NCBI GenBank assembly: GCA_030430125.1
Contig: JAUIGA010000169.1
Coordinates: forward strand, 1 to 7,296
DNA: 7,296 nucleotides
Source: Chloroflexia bacterium
GTDB lineage: Bacteria; Chloroflexota; Chloroflexia; Thermomicrobiales; UBA6265
Direction: 5' to 3'
In this document: positions 1 to 5,933 of the stretch, piece after piece
Position numbering within the stretch: position 1 is the stretch's first letter
Layout of the letters: each line of letters starts with the position of its first letter
Position numbers and translations under genes: made by a program
The notes under the pieces: model-generated
Databases searched by the model: none
Told to the model about the DNA's origin: nothing
What the model saw: only the letters and a program-made list of their open reading frames with translations

Positions 1-1035
1 ATTGAAAGGGCGGTCGTTGAACCATGTGTCGTCGAGCGAGCCGGGGATCACCAGGTAGCCCGGTGCATCGACGCTGTCTTCAGGTTGCGCCTCGCCGGGG
101 TAGGTCACCTGCAGGAACTGGAGCACCCAGGTTCCTGCATCGTCCGACGAGCTTGATATCCACACGTCGAGGGCGCCACCGAAGGGCTCGCCGAGAATGT
201 TGGCGGTGGTCCGGGTTTCGCCGGTGGTTGTGTCGACGATGATCCAGTCCGTCCGGGAATCGTCCGCCGGGCGCATAACATAGCGTCCGTTGCTCGGTGA
301 TTCCAGCCAGAATAGTTCCTCGGCTCGGGGCTTCACGGCCGGGAAGTCCCACGTTTCGCCGTCGACGATGCGAATGACAGTAGCGGAGTTGTCGTCGTGT
401 GTCGCGATCGCGATACCCGAGCCGGGATAGATGAAGCTGTTTGGCGGGAGGTTGCGTGTTTCGCCTCCGGGCAGCGGCACGGTCACGCCGTCGTCGCTTT
501 CAAGAATCGCTTCGCCGCCGATCGGCGCCAGATTGGCGCTCTCAATCTCACTTTGTGCGATCGGCAAATACCCCGGCGACGCGCAGGAGAGAGTTCCCTC
601 CGGCGTCGCGGCGGGCGAGGCGGCGATACCGGGTATGTGGGCGGGGTCGTCCGCCCTGCCGGGGAACCCGTTCTGGTTGATGAAGAGCCCGCCGATCATC
701 GCCAGCAGCAGTCCGGCCACCACCGCAGTCGCCAGCCAGCTCGTCCAGCCGAACCTGTGCTGGTCACGCGTGGGAGCGACGACCTCCCACGACGATCCGT
801 TTGGGGAGGCGACGGGCAGCGTCTGGTTCATGGCGTGGCTCACGGTTCCGTTCCTTTCCGTTCGCGTAGAGAATCCGCTGCCTGCCATCCCGATCTGGCG
901 GCGGTAGGCGATCGCGACGGCGGCGACATCCCCGATTGCGTCCGGTGCAGATGGCGGGGCGAGTCGCCCCGGCTCGTTGAGCGCGTCGAGCCAGCGGTCG
1001 AACAGCTCCTCGGGGGTGGTGGTGCGGTCAGGCAT
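1..1035 (-). CDS. Putative membrane-anchored anti-sigma factor, C-terminus cut by window edge
   Basis: This is an open frame of 345 codons with no stop before the window edge, so the protein continues past position 1. Its ATG lies inside the end of the upstream sigma gene (shared ATGCCTGA, 1028-1035), which implies translational coupling. Residues 1 to about 98 look cytoplasmic and begin with a short helix-like stretch (PEELFDRWLDAL). One hydrophobic segment follows at about 99-119 (WLATAVVAGLLLAMIGG). The rest, about 225 residues rich in Gly, Asp, Thr and Trp, looks like a beta-rich extracytoplasmic domain. Position directly behind an ECF sigma gene plus this topology suggest a regulator that holds the sigma factor at the membrane. 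I see no HxxxCxxC zinc motif, so it is not a standard zinc-type anti-sigma factor, and the role rests mainly on context. A second possible start, GTG at 841-843, has its own AGGAA-type ribosome site. An alternative is a sigma-controlled membrane protein that is not itself an inhibitor. Confidence 0.7.
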   Translation of the reverse strand, partial: MPDRTTTPEELFDRWLDALNEPGRLAPPSAPDAIGDVAAVAIAYRRQIGMAGSGFSTRTERNGTVSHAMNQTLPVASPNGSSWEVVAPTRDQHRFGWTSWLATAVVAGLLLAMIGGLFINQNGFPGRADDPAHIPGIAASPAATPEGTLSCASPGYLPIAQSEIESANLAPIGGEAILESDDGVTVPLPGGETRNLPPNSFIYPGSGIAIATHDDNSATVIRIVDGETWDFPAVKPRAEELFWLESPSNGRYVMRPADDSRTDWIIVDTTTGETRTTANILGEPFGGALDVWISSSSDDAGTWVLQFLQVTYPGEAQPEDSVDAPGYLVIPGSLDDTWFNDRPFN

Positions 1036-1654
1036 GATCCGGCTCCGTTGTGAGTGCGGAAGTGGCGGCGGGATCGGATTCGAGCAGCGTTCGCAATCGC
1101 GCATAGGCGCGGTACTGCGCGGCGCGGACCGCTCCGTGCGACATGTCGAGCAGGTCGGCGATCTCGGCGCCGTTCCAGCCCTGCAGCCGCAGCAGGACGA
1201 TCCGTTGCTGTGTCGTATTGAGTCGCCGCAGGGCATCGAGCAGGCGCTCACGCTCGTCGGGCATCACCGCGGCGGTGGCGGGGTCCGGTGACGCTCCGGT
1301 CAGGTGATGGCGGTAGGTATCGGCGTCGAGGATCGTCAGTCGTTGAACGGCGCGGGCTTGATCGATGACCGCGTTGCGGGCGATCGCCAGCAGCCACCCT
1401 TCGAAGGCCTTGTCGGACGGCTGGCCGCGATGCTCGAACGACGGCAGTGCCGCGAGCGCGCGGGTGAATACGGTGCTGGTGATGTCGGCGGCGAGGTCGG
1501 GGTCGCGCAGCCGTTGCAGGGCATAGGCGTGGATGCGTCCGGAAAACCTGGCGTAGAGAGCGGCGAAGGCATCCCGGTCCTGGGTGTTCGCCAGCGTCGC
1601 GCTTCGGTCGTCGTGGTTGGGTGTGGATTGGCGGGATTTGCGCCGTCGGAACAT
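1028..1654 (-). CDS. ECF-type RNA polymerase sigma factor (sigma-70 family)
   Basis: This 208-residue protein has the normal length and layout of an extracytoplasmic-function sigma factor, which directs RNA polymerase to a small regulon. Region 2 covers about residues 28-102 (DAFAALYARF, then RLRDPDLAADITSTVF, then FEGWLLAIARNAVID). A linker follows, and region 4 covers about 137-190 with a helix-turn-helix at about 161-188 (GAEIADLLDMSHGAVRAA). No region 3 lies between them, as expected for the ECF group. The N-terminus is basic (MFRRRKSRQ). The start is supported by an AGGAAAGG ribosome site at 1661-1668, six bases from the ATG. Region 2.2 reads DLAADITSTVF rather than the common DLVQEVF type, and the partial sigma gene at the right edge shares this variant. 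The 3' end overlaps the membrane protein gene by 8 bases, so the two are probably cotranscribed as a sigma/anti-sigma pair. The inducing signal and target genes cannot be read from the sequence. Confidence 0.93.
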   Translation of the reverse strand: MFRRRKSRQSTPNHDDRSATLANTQDRDAFAALYARFSGRIHAYALQRLRDPDLAADITSTVFTRALAALPSFEHRGQPSDKAFEGWLLAIARNAVIDQARAVQRLTILDADTYRHHLTGASPDPATAAVMPDERERLLDALRRLNTTQQRIVLLRLQGWNGAEIADLLDMSHGAVRAAQYRAYARLRTLLESDPAATSALTTEPDHA

Positions 1655-1701
1655 CCCGGGCCTTTCCTGCTGCAGTTGGTGTCATGACTATTCTGCAACA
1701 G

Positions 1702-1727
1702 GAACGTGCCTGACCCAAAAGCGTTAC
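1702..1727 (-). promoter_or_regulatory. Candidate ECF-type promoter of the sigma/membrane-protein operon
   Basis: On the minus strand, GTAAC (1727-1723) is followed after 16 bases by CGTTC (1706-1702), 47 bases before the sigma gene ATG. Many ECF promoters combine an AAC-containing -35 element with a CGT-containing -10 element at 16-17 bases, so this fits autoregulation. Nearly the same pair (17-base spacer) precedes the sigma gene at 6928. The match was found by eye and no transcript start is known. An overlapping weak housekeeping-type alternative is TTGGGT (1718-1713) with CAGAAT (1695-1690). Confidence 0.4.
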
Positions 1728-1796
1728 GGGTTGGGGCTGGCATCGTCGGGCGGAGGGGGCATCAGCGCTGGCAAGAGACGATGTCCCCCACCTCAA

Positions 1797-1993
1797 CGTC
1801 ACCCCGAGCTTGTCGAGGGGTCCTCCCCACTGACTCCCCTCCATTGGAGGGGAGAACCCTCCCCGCGCGAAGCGCATGGCACCGCAGGTGCCGCATCAAC
1901 CACCATGCCGGAAACTGCATCTTGATGGTCATCGCGCTGCCCTTCGCGCGGGGACCCTTCGTGTCGGGCTTTCAGCCCTCGCTCAGGGTGACG
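1797..1993. repeat. MITE-like intergenic element with nested inverted repeats, about 197 bp
   Basis: The ends are inverted copies: CGTCACCCCGAGC (1797-1809) against GCTCAGGGTGACG (1981-1993), 12 of 13 positions matching. A second pair lies inside: CGAGGGGTCC (1814-1823) with GGACCCTTCG (1952-1961), 9 of 10. A perfect 13-bp pair follows: TCCCCGCGCGAAG (1860-1872) with CTTCGCGCGGGGA (1942-1954). Smaller palindromes fill the centre, for example GGCACC GCA GGTGCC (1878-1892) and CATCAA/TTGATG (1894-1899, 1922-1927). As RNA or single-stranded DNA it could fold into one long branched structure. From memory, the end motif (GTCACCCTGAGC followed by a GTCGAAGGG-like block) recurs in intergenic repeats of many environmental bacteria, so this is probably one copy of a dispersed family. 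No open frame, transposase or clear target-site duplication is visible. Confidence 0.65.
1834..1854. repeat. Perfect 10-bp palindrome inside the intergenic element
   Basis: CTCCCCTCCA (1834-1843) and TGGAGGGGAG (1845-1854) are exact inverted copies separated by a single T. It lies within the left part of the larger element. It could extrude as a cruciform or, with a few pairs opened to make a loop, form a strong RNA hairpin on either strand. No T-run follows on either strand, so it is not a typical intrinsic terminator. Confidence 0.7.
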
Positions 1994-2117
1994 GGTTTCC
2001 GTTGGTGTCCTGTCCCGCTACTCGCCCCGCTCGTCCCACCAGCTCAGGCGAGTTCGTACGCTCGGTGCCGTCTTGCAGGCGGGTCCATTGGCGCGGGGCT
2101 CTCTCCGACTACCTCTG

Positions 2118-2873
2118 TCAGCGCACGTAGCTGGCGCCGTTGACGTCGATCGTGGTTCCGGTGGCGTGGCGAGCCAGCCCCGAGGCGAGGAACACGATCA
2201 CGTTGGCGACGTCCTGCGGCAGCGCGACCTCGCCGAGCCCCGTGTCCGCCGCGGCGACCTCCACCCCGACCGTCTCCGCGAAGGTGGCATTGAATGGCGT
2301 GTCGACATAGCCCGGCGCGATCGCGAATGCGGTGACTCCCTTCCGGCCATGCTGCCGGGCGATGCTCCGCGTCATCGCGACGATGCCCGCCTTGGCGGCG
2401 GCGTAGTGCCAGTAGTCCGGATCCTCGCCGCGGAACGCCGCGCGGCTGGCGAGGTTGACAATGATGCCTCCACCCTCCTGCCTGGCGAAGGCCGTCACCG
2501 CCGCGCGGCAGAGCACCGCCGGGGCGATCAGGTTGACCGCCAGGGATCGATCCCAGACGGCCAGCCACGCATCGAGCGGGTCGTCCAGCGGCGCGGGCGG
2601 GTAGATGCCGGCGTTGTTGACGAGCACGTCCACCCGGCCAAAGGCGGCGACCGCACGATGCCAAAGCGCCTCCACCGAAGCCGCGTCGCCAAGGTCGGCG
2701 GAGAGACCTGTCGCGCGGTCGCCCAGCTCCGCGGCTAGGGGTGTGGTGGCGTCGTCGTCGCGGTCGTGGAGGACGACGCTGCCGCCGGCGCGGACGACGG
2801 TGCGGGCGGTGGCGGAGCCGATGGCCCCGGCCGCGCCGGTGACGAGGACGACGCGGTTGTCGAGGTCGATCAT
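2118..2873 (-). CDS. Classical short-chain dehydrogenase/reductase (SDR), NAD-linked
   Basis: This 251-residue protein has the usual length of classical SDRs, cytoplasmic oxidoreductases that interconvert alcohols and ketones. The Rossmann glycine motif TGAAGAIG is at residues 12-19. Asp37 ends the second strand (VVLHDRD) and points to NAD(H) rather than NADP(H). Further along are the stabilising NNAG at 86-89, Asn114 in the LAVNL helix, catalytic Ser143, and the YxxxK pair Tyr157/Lys161 (YAAAK). The PG turn is at 187-188, and the C-terminal TTIDVNGASYVR matches the usual TIxVDGG end. All tetrad positions are present, so the enzyme should be active. The ATG has a GGGAGA ribosome site at 2879-2884. 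The gene starts 56 bases after the zinc alcohol dehydrogenase stop on the same strand, so it is probably the second gene of that operon. The substrate is unknown: sequences of this type are annotated variously as 3-oxoacyl-ACP reductase, glucose dehydrogenase or generic SDR. Confidence 0.92.
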   Translation of the reverse strand: MIDLDNRVVLVTGAAGAIGSATARTVVRAGGSVVLHDRDDDATTPLAAELGDRATGLSADLGDAASVEALWHRAVAAFGRVDVLVNNAGIYPPAPLDDPLDAWLAVWDRSLAVNLIAPAVLCRAAVTAFARQEGGGIIVNLASRAAFRGEDPDYWHYAAAKAGIVAMTRSIARQHGRKGVTAFAIAPGYVDTPFNATFAETVGVEVAAADTGLGEVALPQDVANVIVFLASGLARHATGTTIDVNGASYVR

Positions 2874-2929
2874 GGGTGTCTCCCGAGCTTGCGGTCAAAT
2901 CGTGCCGGCAACGGAGGCCAGGCGGCGCG

Positions 2930-4024
2930 TCAGCCCGCGTCGTCGAAGACGATCACGCAGCGTGCGACCTCGCCGCGCTTGAGAGCCTCGTAGGCGTCGT
3001 TGACCTGGTCCAGCCGGATGCGGGCCGAAACGAGGTCGTCGAGATTGAGGCGACCGCGCAGGTAGGCGTCGATGTAGGCGGGGATGTCGGTCCGGAAGCG
3101 ATTCGAGCCCATGTTCGAGCCCTGCACCCGCTTCTCGGAGAAGATCAGGTCCTCCGCGGGGAAGGCGACGGATTCTCCCTGCGGGATCATGCCGATCAGG
3201 ATGACGGAGCCGCCGCGGGCGAGCATCGCGTACCCTTGCTCCGCGGCCAGCTTGAGCCCGATCGCCTCGAACGCGTAGTCGACTCCGCCCGGCACCAGCG
3301 CCCGGACAGTCTCCACTGGATCCTCCTCGGAAACATCGACGATGTCGGTGGCGCCGAACCGTTGCGCGAGGTCGAGCTTCCATGCGAGCTTGTCGATGGC
3401 GACGATGCGGCTGGCTCCGGCGATGGACGCACCCTGGATCGCGTTGAGGCCGATCCCGCCGCATCCCAGCACGGCGACCGTGCTGCCGGGCGGCACCTCG
3501 GCGGTGTGGGTCACCGCGCCGACGCCGGTGGTGACGGCGCAGCCGATCAGGGCGGCGCGGTCGAGCGGCATGTCCTTCCGGATCGGGACCACGCCGTGCT
3601 CGTGCACCAGGATCATCTCGGCGAACCCGCCGACGCGCGCCATGGCGTTGACTTTCGTGCCGTTGTACGAGAGCCGGGGCACATCGTTGGGGTCGCGCTC
3701 GATGCCTTCGCGCAGGCAGAGCGCGGGTCGGCCGCTGAGGCAGAACCGGCACGAGCCGCAGAATTGGGAGAGGCAGGAGACGACGTGGTCGCCGGGTTGG
3801 ATCCCGATGACCGCGTCACCGACCTCCTCGACGATTCCGGCCGCCTCGTGCCCGAGGAGGAGCGGCAGATCCGGCTGGTACTTGCCCTCCATGAAGTGCA
3901 GGTCGCTGTGGCAAAGCCCCGAGGCTACCGTGCGGATGAGCACCTCATGGGCGCGAGGTTGATCGATATCGACATCCACGATCTCGAGCGTGCCGGGCAC
4001 CTCGAACTGTACCGCCGCTTTCAT
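2930..4024 (-). CDS. Zinc-dependent medium-chain alcohol dehydrogenase, NAD-linked
   Basis: This 364-residue cytoplasmic zinc alcohol dehydrogenase would oxidise an alcohol to an aldehyde or ketone (or the reverse) with NAD. Catalytic zinc ligands are visible as Cys38 (GLCHSD), His59 (GHEAAG) and Cys162 (GCAVTTG). The structural zinc loop is complete, with Cys89, Cys92, Cys95 and Cys103 in the CX2CX2CX7C spacing. The cofactor site is GCGGIG at 187-192, and Asp211 ends the second strand (IVAID), favouring NAD. The C-terminal segment (IPAYIDAYLRGRLNLDDLV) is typical of the branch holding mycobacterial AdhB-like and mycothiol- or NDMA-linked enzymes. The start is ATG 4024, chosen because MKAAVQFEVPG is the usual family beginning and a strong GGGGAGGT site precedes it; the frame stays open to 4087 without such support. 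It is transcribed away from the multicopper oxidase gene and is followed by the SDR. The true substrate cannot be read from the sequence. Confidence 0.94.
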   Translation of the reverse strand: MKAAVQFEVPGTLEIVDVDIDQPRAHEVLIRTVASGLCHSDLHFMEGKYQPDLPLLLGHEAAGIVEEVGDAVIGIQPGDHVVSCLSQFCGSCRFCLSGRPALCLREGIERDPNDVPRLSYNGTKVNAMARVGGFAEMILVHEHGVVPIRKDMPLDRAALIGCAVTTGVGAVTHTAEVPPGSTVAVLGCGGIGLNAIQGASIAGASRIVAIDKLAWKLDLAQRFGATDIVDVSEEDPVETVRALVPGGVDYAFEAIGLKLAAEQGYAMLARGGSVILIGMIPQGESVAFPAEDLIFSEKRVQGSNMGSNRFRTDIPAYIDAYLRGRLNLDDLVSARIRLDQVNDAYEALKRGEVARCVIVFDDAG

Positions 4025-4029
4025 CGTTG

Positions 4030-4037
4030 ACCTCCCC
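4030..4037 (-). promoter_or_regulatory. Strong ribosome binding site that fixes the alcohol dehydrogenase start
   Basis: Read on the minus strand, GGGGAGGT is followed by five bases (CAACG) and then the ATG at 4024-4022. It is one of the strongest Shine-Dalgarno matches in the window and argues against the longer start at 4087, which would add 21 residues unlike the family. Confidence 0.8.
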
Positions 4038-4076
4038 TGCTGGTGACAGGCTCGATGTGTGAGCGTTCTGGCGACC

Positions 4077-4082
4077 ATTATC
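4077..4082 (-). promoter_or_regulatory. Possible -10 element for the alcohol dehydrogenase/SDR operon
   Basis: On the minus strand GATAAT (4082-4077) matches the TATAAT consensus at five of six positions and lies about 52 bases before the ATG. The AT-rich stretch stands out in GC-rich DNA. No good -35 hexamer sits 16-18 bases upstream, so this is only a candidate. Confidence 0.3.
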
Positions 4083-4214
4083 ACCAACGGATCGGGGACG
4101 CGAAAGGCGGCGGCCTCCGTCGCCGCCAGAGGTGGCAGTCCAGGGCGACAACAGCGCTCTTAGGATCGTCTCAATGTCGATTGTGAGGATGGTGAGGTCG
4201 GCCTCTGGGGCCGC

Positions 4215-4230
4215 TGGACGTTGGCGTCCA
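4215..4230. promoter_or_regulatory. Palindrome upstream of the multicopper oxidase, possible operator or leader hairpin
   Basis: TGGACG (4215-4220) and CGTCCA (4225-4230) are perfect inverted copies around a TTGG loop, ending 23 bases before the oxidase ATG. It could be a repressor site, such as a copper-responsive one, or an RNA hairpin in the leader. It matches no operator I can name. No convincing housekeeping promoter is visible in the 229-base divergent gap on the plus strand. Confidence 0.35.
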
Positions 4231-4253
4231 AAGCGTAACTACACGGAGTCATC

Positions 4254-5813
4254 ATGCCTTCCACGACACGACGACAGAAATACACGCGCCGCGCACTGAT
4301 CGGTGCCGGTACCCTGGTTGGTGGCTGCGCCGTCGTCAGCGGTGGCGGCTACCTCCTCTTTAGCAACGCCACCGAGCCACGCAGCACCGTCGGCGAGGTC
4401 GAATTCGACACCCAACTCGCCATCCCTCCCCTGCTCGATCCCGAGCCGGACGGCGACGGACGCAAGGTCTACGACCTAACGTTGGAGGCGGGTGAAGCGG
4501 AGATTCAGGCTGGCGCCACCACTGGCACCTGGGGCGTGAACGGGCCGTTCCTTGGTCCGACGCTTCGCGCTCGGCGCGGCGACACGGTCGCGTTCACGAT
4601 CCAGAACGACCTGCCGGAAGACACCACGCTGCACTGGCACGGCATGCACCTGCCGGCGGCGATGGATGGCGGACCGCATCAAACGATCCGCGCCGGCGAT
4701 GCCTGGCACCCCGAGTGGGAGATCGCCCAACCCGCCAGTACGTTGTGGTACCACCCGCATCCGCACGGCAAGACCGCAGAGCATGTCTACAAGGGCATCG
4801 CCGGGTTGTTCATCATCGATGACGACGAGAGCGACGCGCTCGACCTGCCGCACGAGTACGGTGTCGACGATATCCCGCTCATCGTCCAGGACAAGAACTT
4901 CGACGACGACGGCCAGCTTGAGTTCGATACCGGAGGATTCTTTAGCGACTTCGGTGGGTCGTCGAACTTCGGCATCTTCGGCGGCACCATCCTCGCCAAC
5001 GGCACGGAAGGGGCGTTCTTCGAGCCGTCCCGGACGCTGACCCGCTTCCGCATTTTGAACGGCTCCAACACGCGCTTCTACAACTTCGGCTTTTCGGACA
5101 ACCGGCCCTTCCGGCTGGTCGCGACCGACAACGGTCTTGTCCCTGGTGACCCGGTTGAGTTGACACGCATCCAGCTCGGACCCGCCGAGCGCGCAGAGAT
5201 CGTCGTCGCCTTCGAACCGGAGGACGATGTGGTGCTGCGCAGCTACGAGCAGGATTTGGGTGGCGGCGAGGCGCAACTGCACGCGCGGGACGAGTTCGAT
5301 ATCCTCAACATTCGCGTGCCGGGTGACCTGGAAGATTCCCCCACGCTGCCGGATGTGCTGACGTCGCAGGTCGGCGCACCGGATGTGCCGGATGGCGCAT
5401 CGGAGCGTGACTTTGTGCTGATGGGGCACAACCGAATCAACGACCAGAAGATGGATATGGCCCGGATCGACGAGGTGGTGCCGGCGAACGCGCTGGAGAT
5501 ATGGAATATCTCGAGCAACTCGAATCCCCACACGTTTCACATCCACGGATGCACCTTCCACGTGCTGGAGATCGAGGGCGACGCGCCGCCGCCCGAGCTG
5601 CGCGGCCCGAAGGACACCGTCTTCGTGAACGACGGCCACGCCGTTCGTCTCGCGGTGCAGTTCCGGGACTACGTAGATGCCGAATTGCCGTACATGTACC
5701 ACTGCCACCTGCTGCGGCACGAGGACAACGGCATGATGGGGCAGTTCGTGGTGGTCGAGCCGGGTACGGAGTCGTCCGTGGATCGGAACCTCGATACGTC
5801 ACACAGCCATTGA
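4254..5813 (+). CDS. Exported multicopper oxidase, CueO/laccase type
   Basis: This 519-residue three-domain copper oxidase would oxidise a metal ion or phenolic substrate outside the membrane while reducing oxygen to water. The leader has a twin-arginine motif (TRRALIGAG, residues 11-19) and a hydrophobic stretch, so it is probably exported folded by Tat. Cys25 in LVGGC could be a lipid-anchor site, though Gly at -2 is not ideal. All four copper motifs are present: HWHG (127-130), HPHPHG (167-172, His167/His169 as ligands), NPHTFHIHG (His426, His429, His431) and HCHLLRHEDNGMM (His483, Cys484, His485, His489, axial Met494). Domains are roughly 67-190, 200-357 and 375-503. Met494 as axial ligand and HPHPHGKT resemble CueO, but no CueO-like methionine-rich insert is seen before domain 3, so cuprous oxidase activity is uncertain. 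The start has GGAG at 4245-4248. The gene is divergent from the dehydrogenase operon. Alternatives are a CotA/bilirubin oxidase-like laccase or manganese oxidase. Confidence 0.93.
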   Translation: MPSTTRRQKYTRRALIGAGTLVGGCAVVSGGGYLLFSNATEPRSTVGEVEFDTQLAIPPLLDPEPDGDGRKVYDLTLEAGEAEIQAGATTGTWGVNGPFLGPTLRARRGDTVAFTIQNDLPEDTTLHWHGMHLPAAMDGGPHQTIRAGDAWHPEWEIAQPASTLWYHPHPHGKTAEHVYKGIAGLFIIDDDESDALDLPHEYGVDDIPLIVQDKNFDDDGQLEFDTGGFFSDFGGSSNFGIFGGTILANGTEGAFFEPSRTLTRFRILNGSNTRFYNFGFSDNRPFRLVATDNGLVPGDPVELTRIQLGPAERAEIVVAFEPEDDVVLRSYEQDLGGGEAQLHARDEFDILNIRVPGDLEDSPTLPDVLTSQVGAPDVPDGASERDFVLMGHNRINDQKMDMARIDEVVPANALEIWNISSNSNPHTFHIHGCTFHVLEIEGDAPPPELRGPKDTVFVNDGHAVRLAVQFRDYVDAELPYMYHCHLLRHEDNGMMGQFVVVEPGTESSVDRNLDTSHSH

Positions 5814-5896
5814 TTTCGAAAGCCAGCCTGGTTCCGCGCCAACGTGACGCCTCGATGCGCGATACTCTACCCACGGGTTCAGCGACCAACCAATTG

Positions 5897-5915
5897 CGTG
5901 CGGAAAGTTCGCACG
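5897..5915. promoter_or_regulatory. Inverted repeat just upstream of the DUF6159-like gene
   Basis: CGTGCG (5897-5902) and CGCACG (5910-5915) form a perfect 6-bp inverted repeat around a GAAAGTT loop. It ends 7 bases before the GGGGGAG ribosome site, so it could be a protein-binding site or a leader hairpin affecting translation. It is less likely to be the terminator of the upstream oxidase gene because no T-run follows. Confidence 0.35.
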
Positions 5916-5922
5916 AATCTTC

Positions 5923-5929
5923 GGGGGAG
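5923..5929 (+). promoter_or_regulatory. Ribosome binding site that fixes the DUF6159-like start
   Basis: GGGGGAG lies four bases before ATG 5934. The frame is open further up to an ATG at 5844, but that start would add 30 polar, cysteine-containing residues and span the inverted repeat, so 5934 is preferred. Confidence 0.7.
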
Positions 5930-5933
5930 CGAC

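Larger units (their letters stand above)
1655..2117. other. Non-coding intergenic region carrying an inverted-repeat element
   Basis: This 463-base gap lies between the end of the short-chain dehydrogenase gene and the start of the sigma gene, both on the minus strand. It contains the sigma gene promoter and ribosome site (1661-1727). A possible stem-loop pairs CATCGTC 1741-1747 with GACGATG 1777-1783. The inverted-repeat element at 1797-1993 occupies the middle. A weak 7-bp pair lies downstream of the dehydrogenase (ACTCGCC 2020-2026 with GGCGAGT 2047-2053, 20-base loop); it has no T-run and is not a convincing terminator. Frames open across the region are proline- and arginine-rich, pass through the repeat, and resemble no protein family I know. 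Confidence 0.75.

Noticed and set aside
397..1053. A 218-residue plus-strand frame and its neighbours
   Set aside because: These lie opposite the anti-sigma-like gene, which has a coherent membrane segment and operon overlap with the sigma gene.
1690..1718. Housekeeping-type promoter TTGGGT-N17-CAGAAT before the left sigma gene
   Set aside because: It matches the consensus at only 3/6 and 4/6 positions and overlaps the better-supported ECF-like signature shared with the other sigma gene.
1706..2143. Plus-strand frames across the intergenic repeat
   Set aside because: They pass through the inverted-repeat element and into the antisense of the SDR gene, with low-complexity Pro/Arg composition and no ribosome site or family match.
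2876..4030. A 384-residue plus-strand frame opposite the alcohol dehydrogenase
   Set aside because: It mirrors the dehydrogenase codons in GC-rich DNA, is rich in Asp, His, Arg and Ala repeats, and resembles no family, whereas the minus-strand frame has every expected zinc and NAD motif.
4235..4239. GTAAC upstream of the multicopper oxidase as a third copy of the ECF -35 block
   Set aside because: It lies only 14 bases before the ATG and has no CGTTC at 16-17 bases downstream, so it cannot serve as this promoter type.
4476..5720. A 414-residue minus-strand frame opposite the multicopper oxidase
   Set aside because: It is an antisense shadow of a gene with all copper motifs; its Val/Arg/His-rich composition and lack of domains argue against coding.
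5814..5933. A terminator between the multicopper oxidase and the DUF6159-like gene
   Set aside because: Only short GC-poor pairings (around 5820-5835) and the 5897-5915 inverted repeat exist, with no T-run, so no terminator can be supported.
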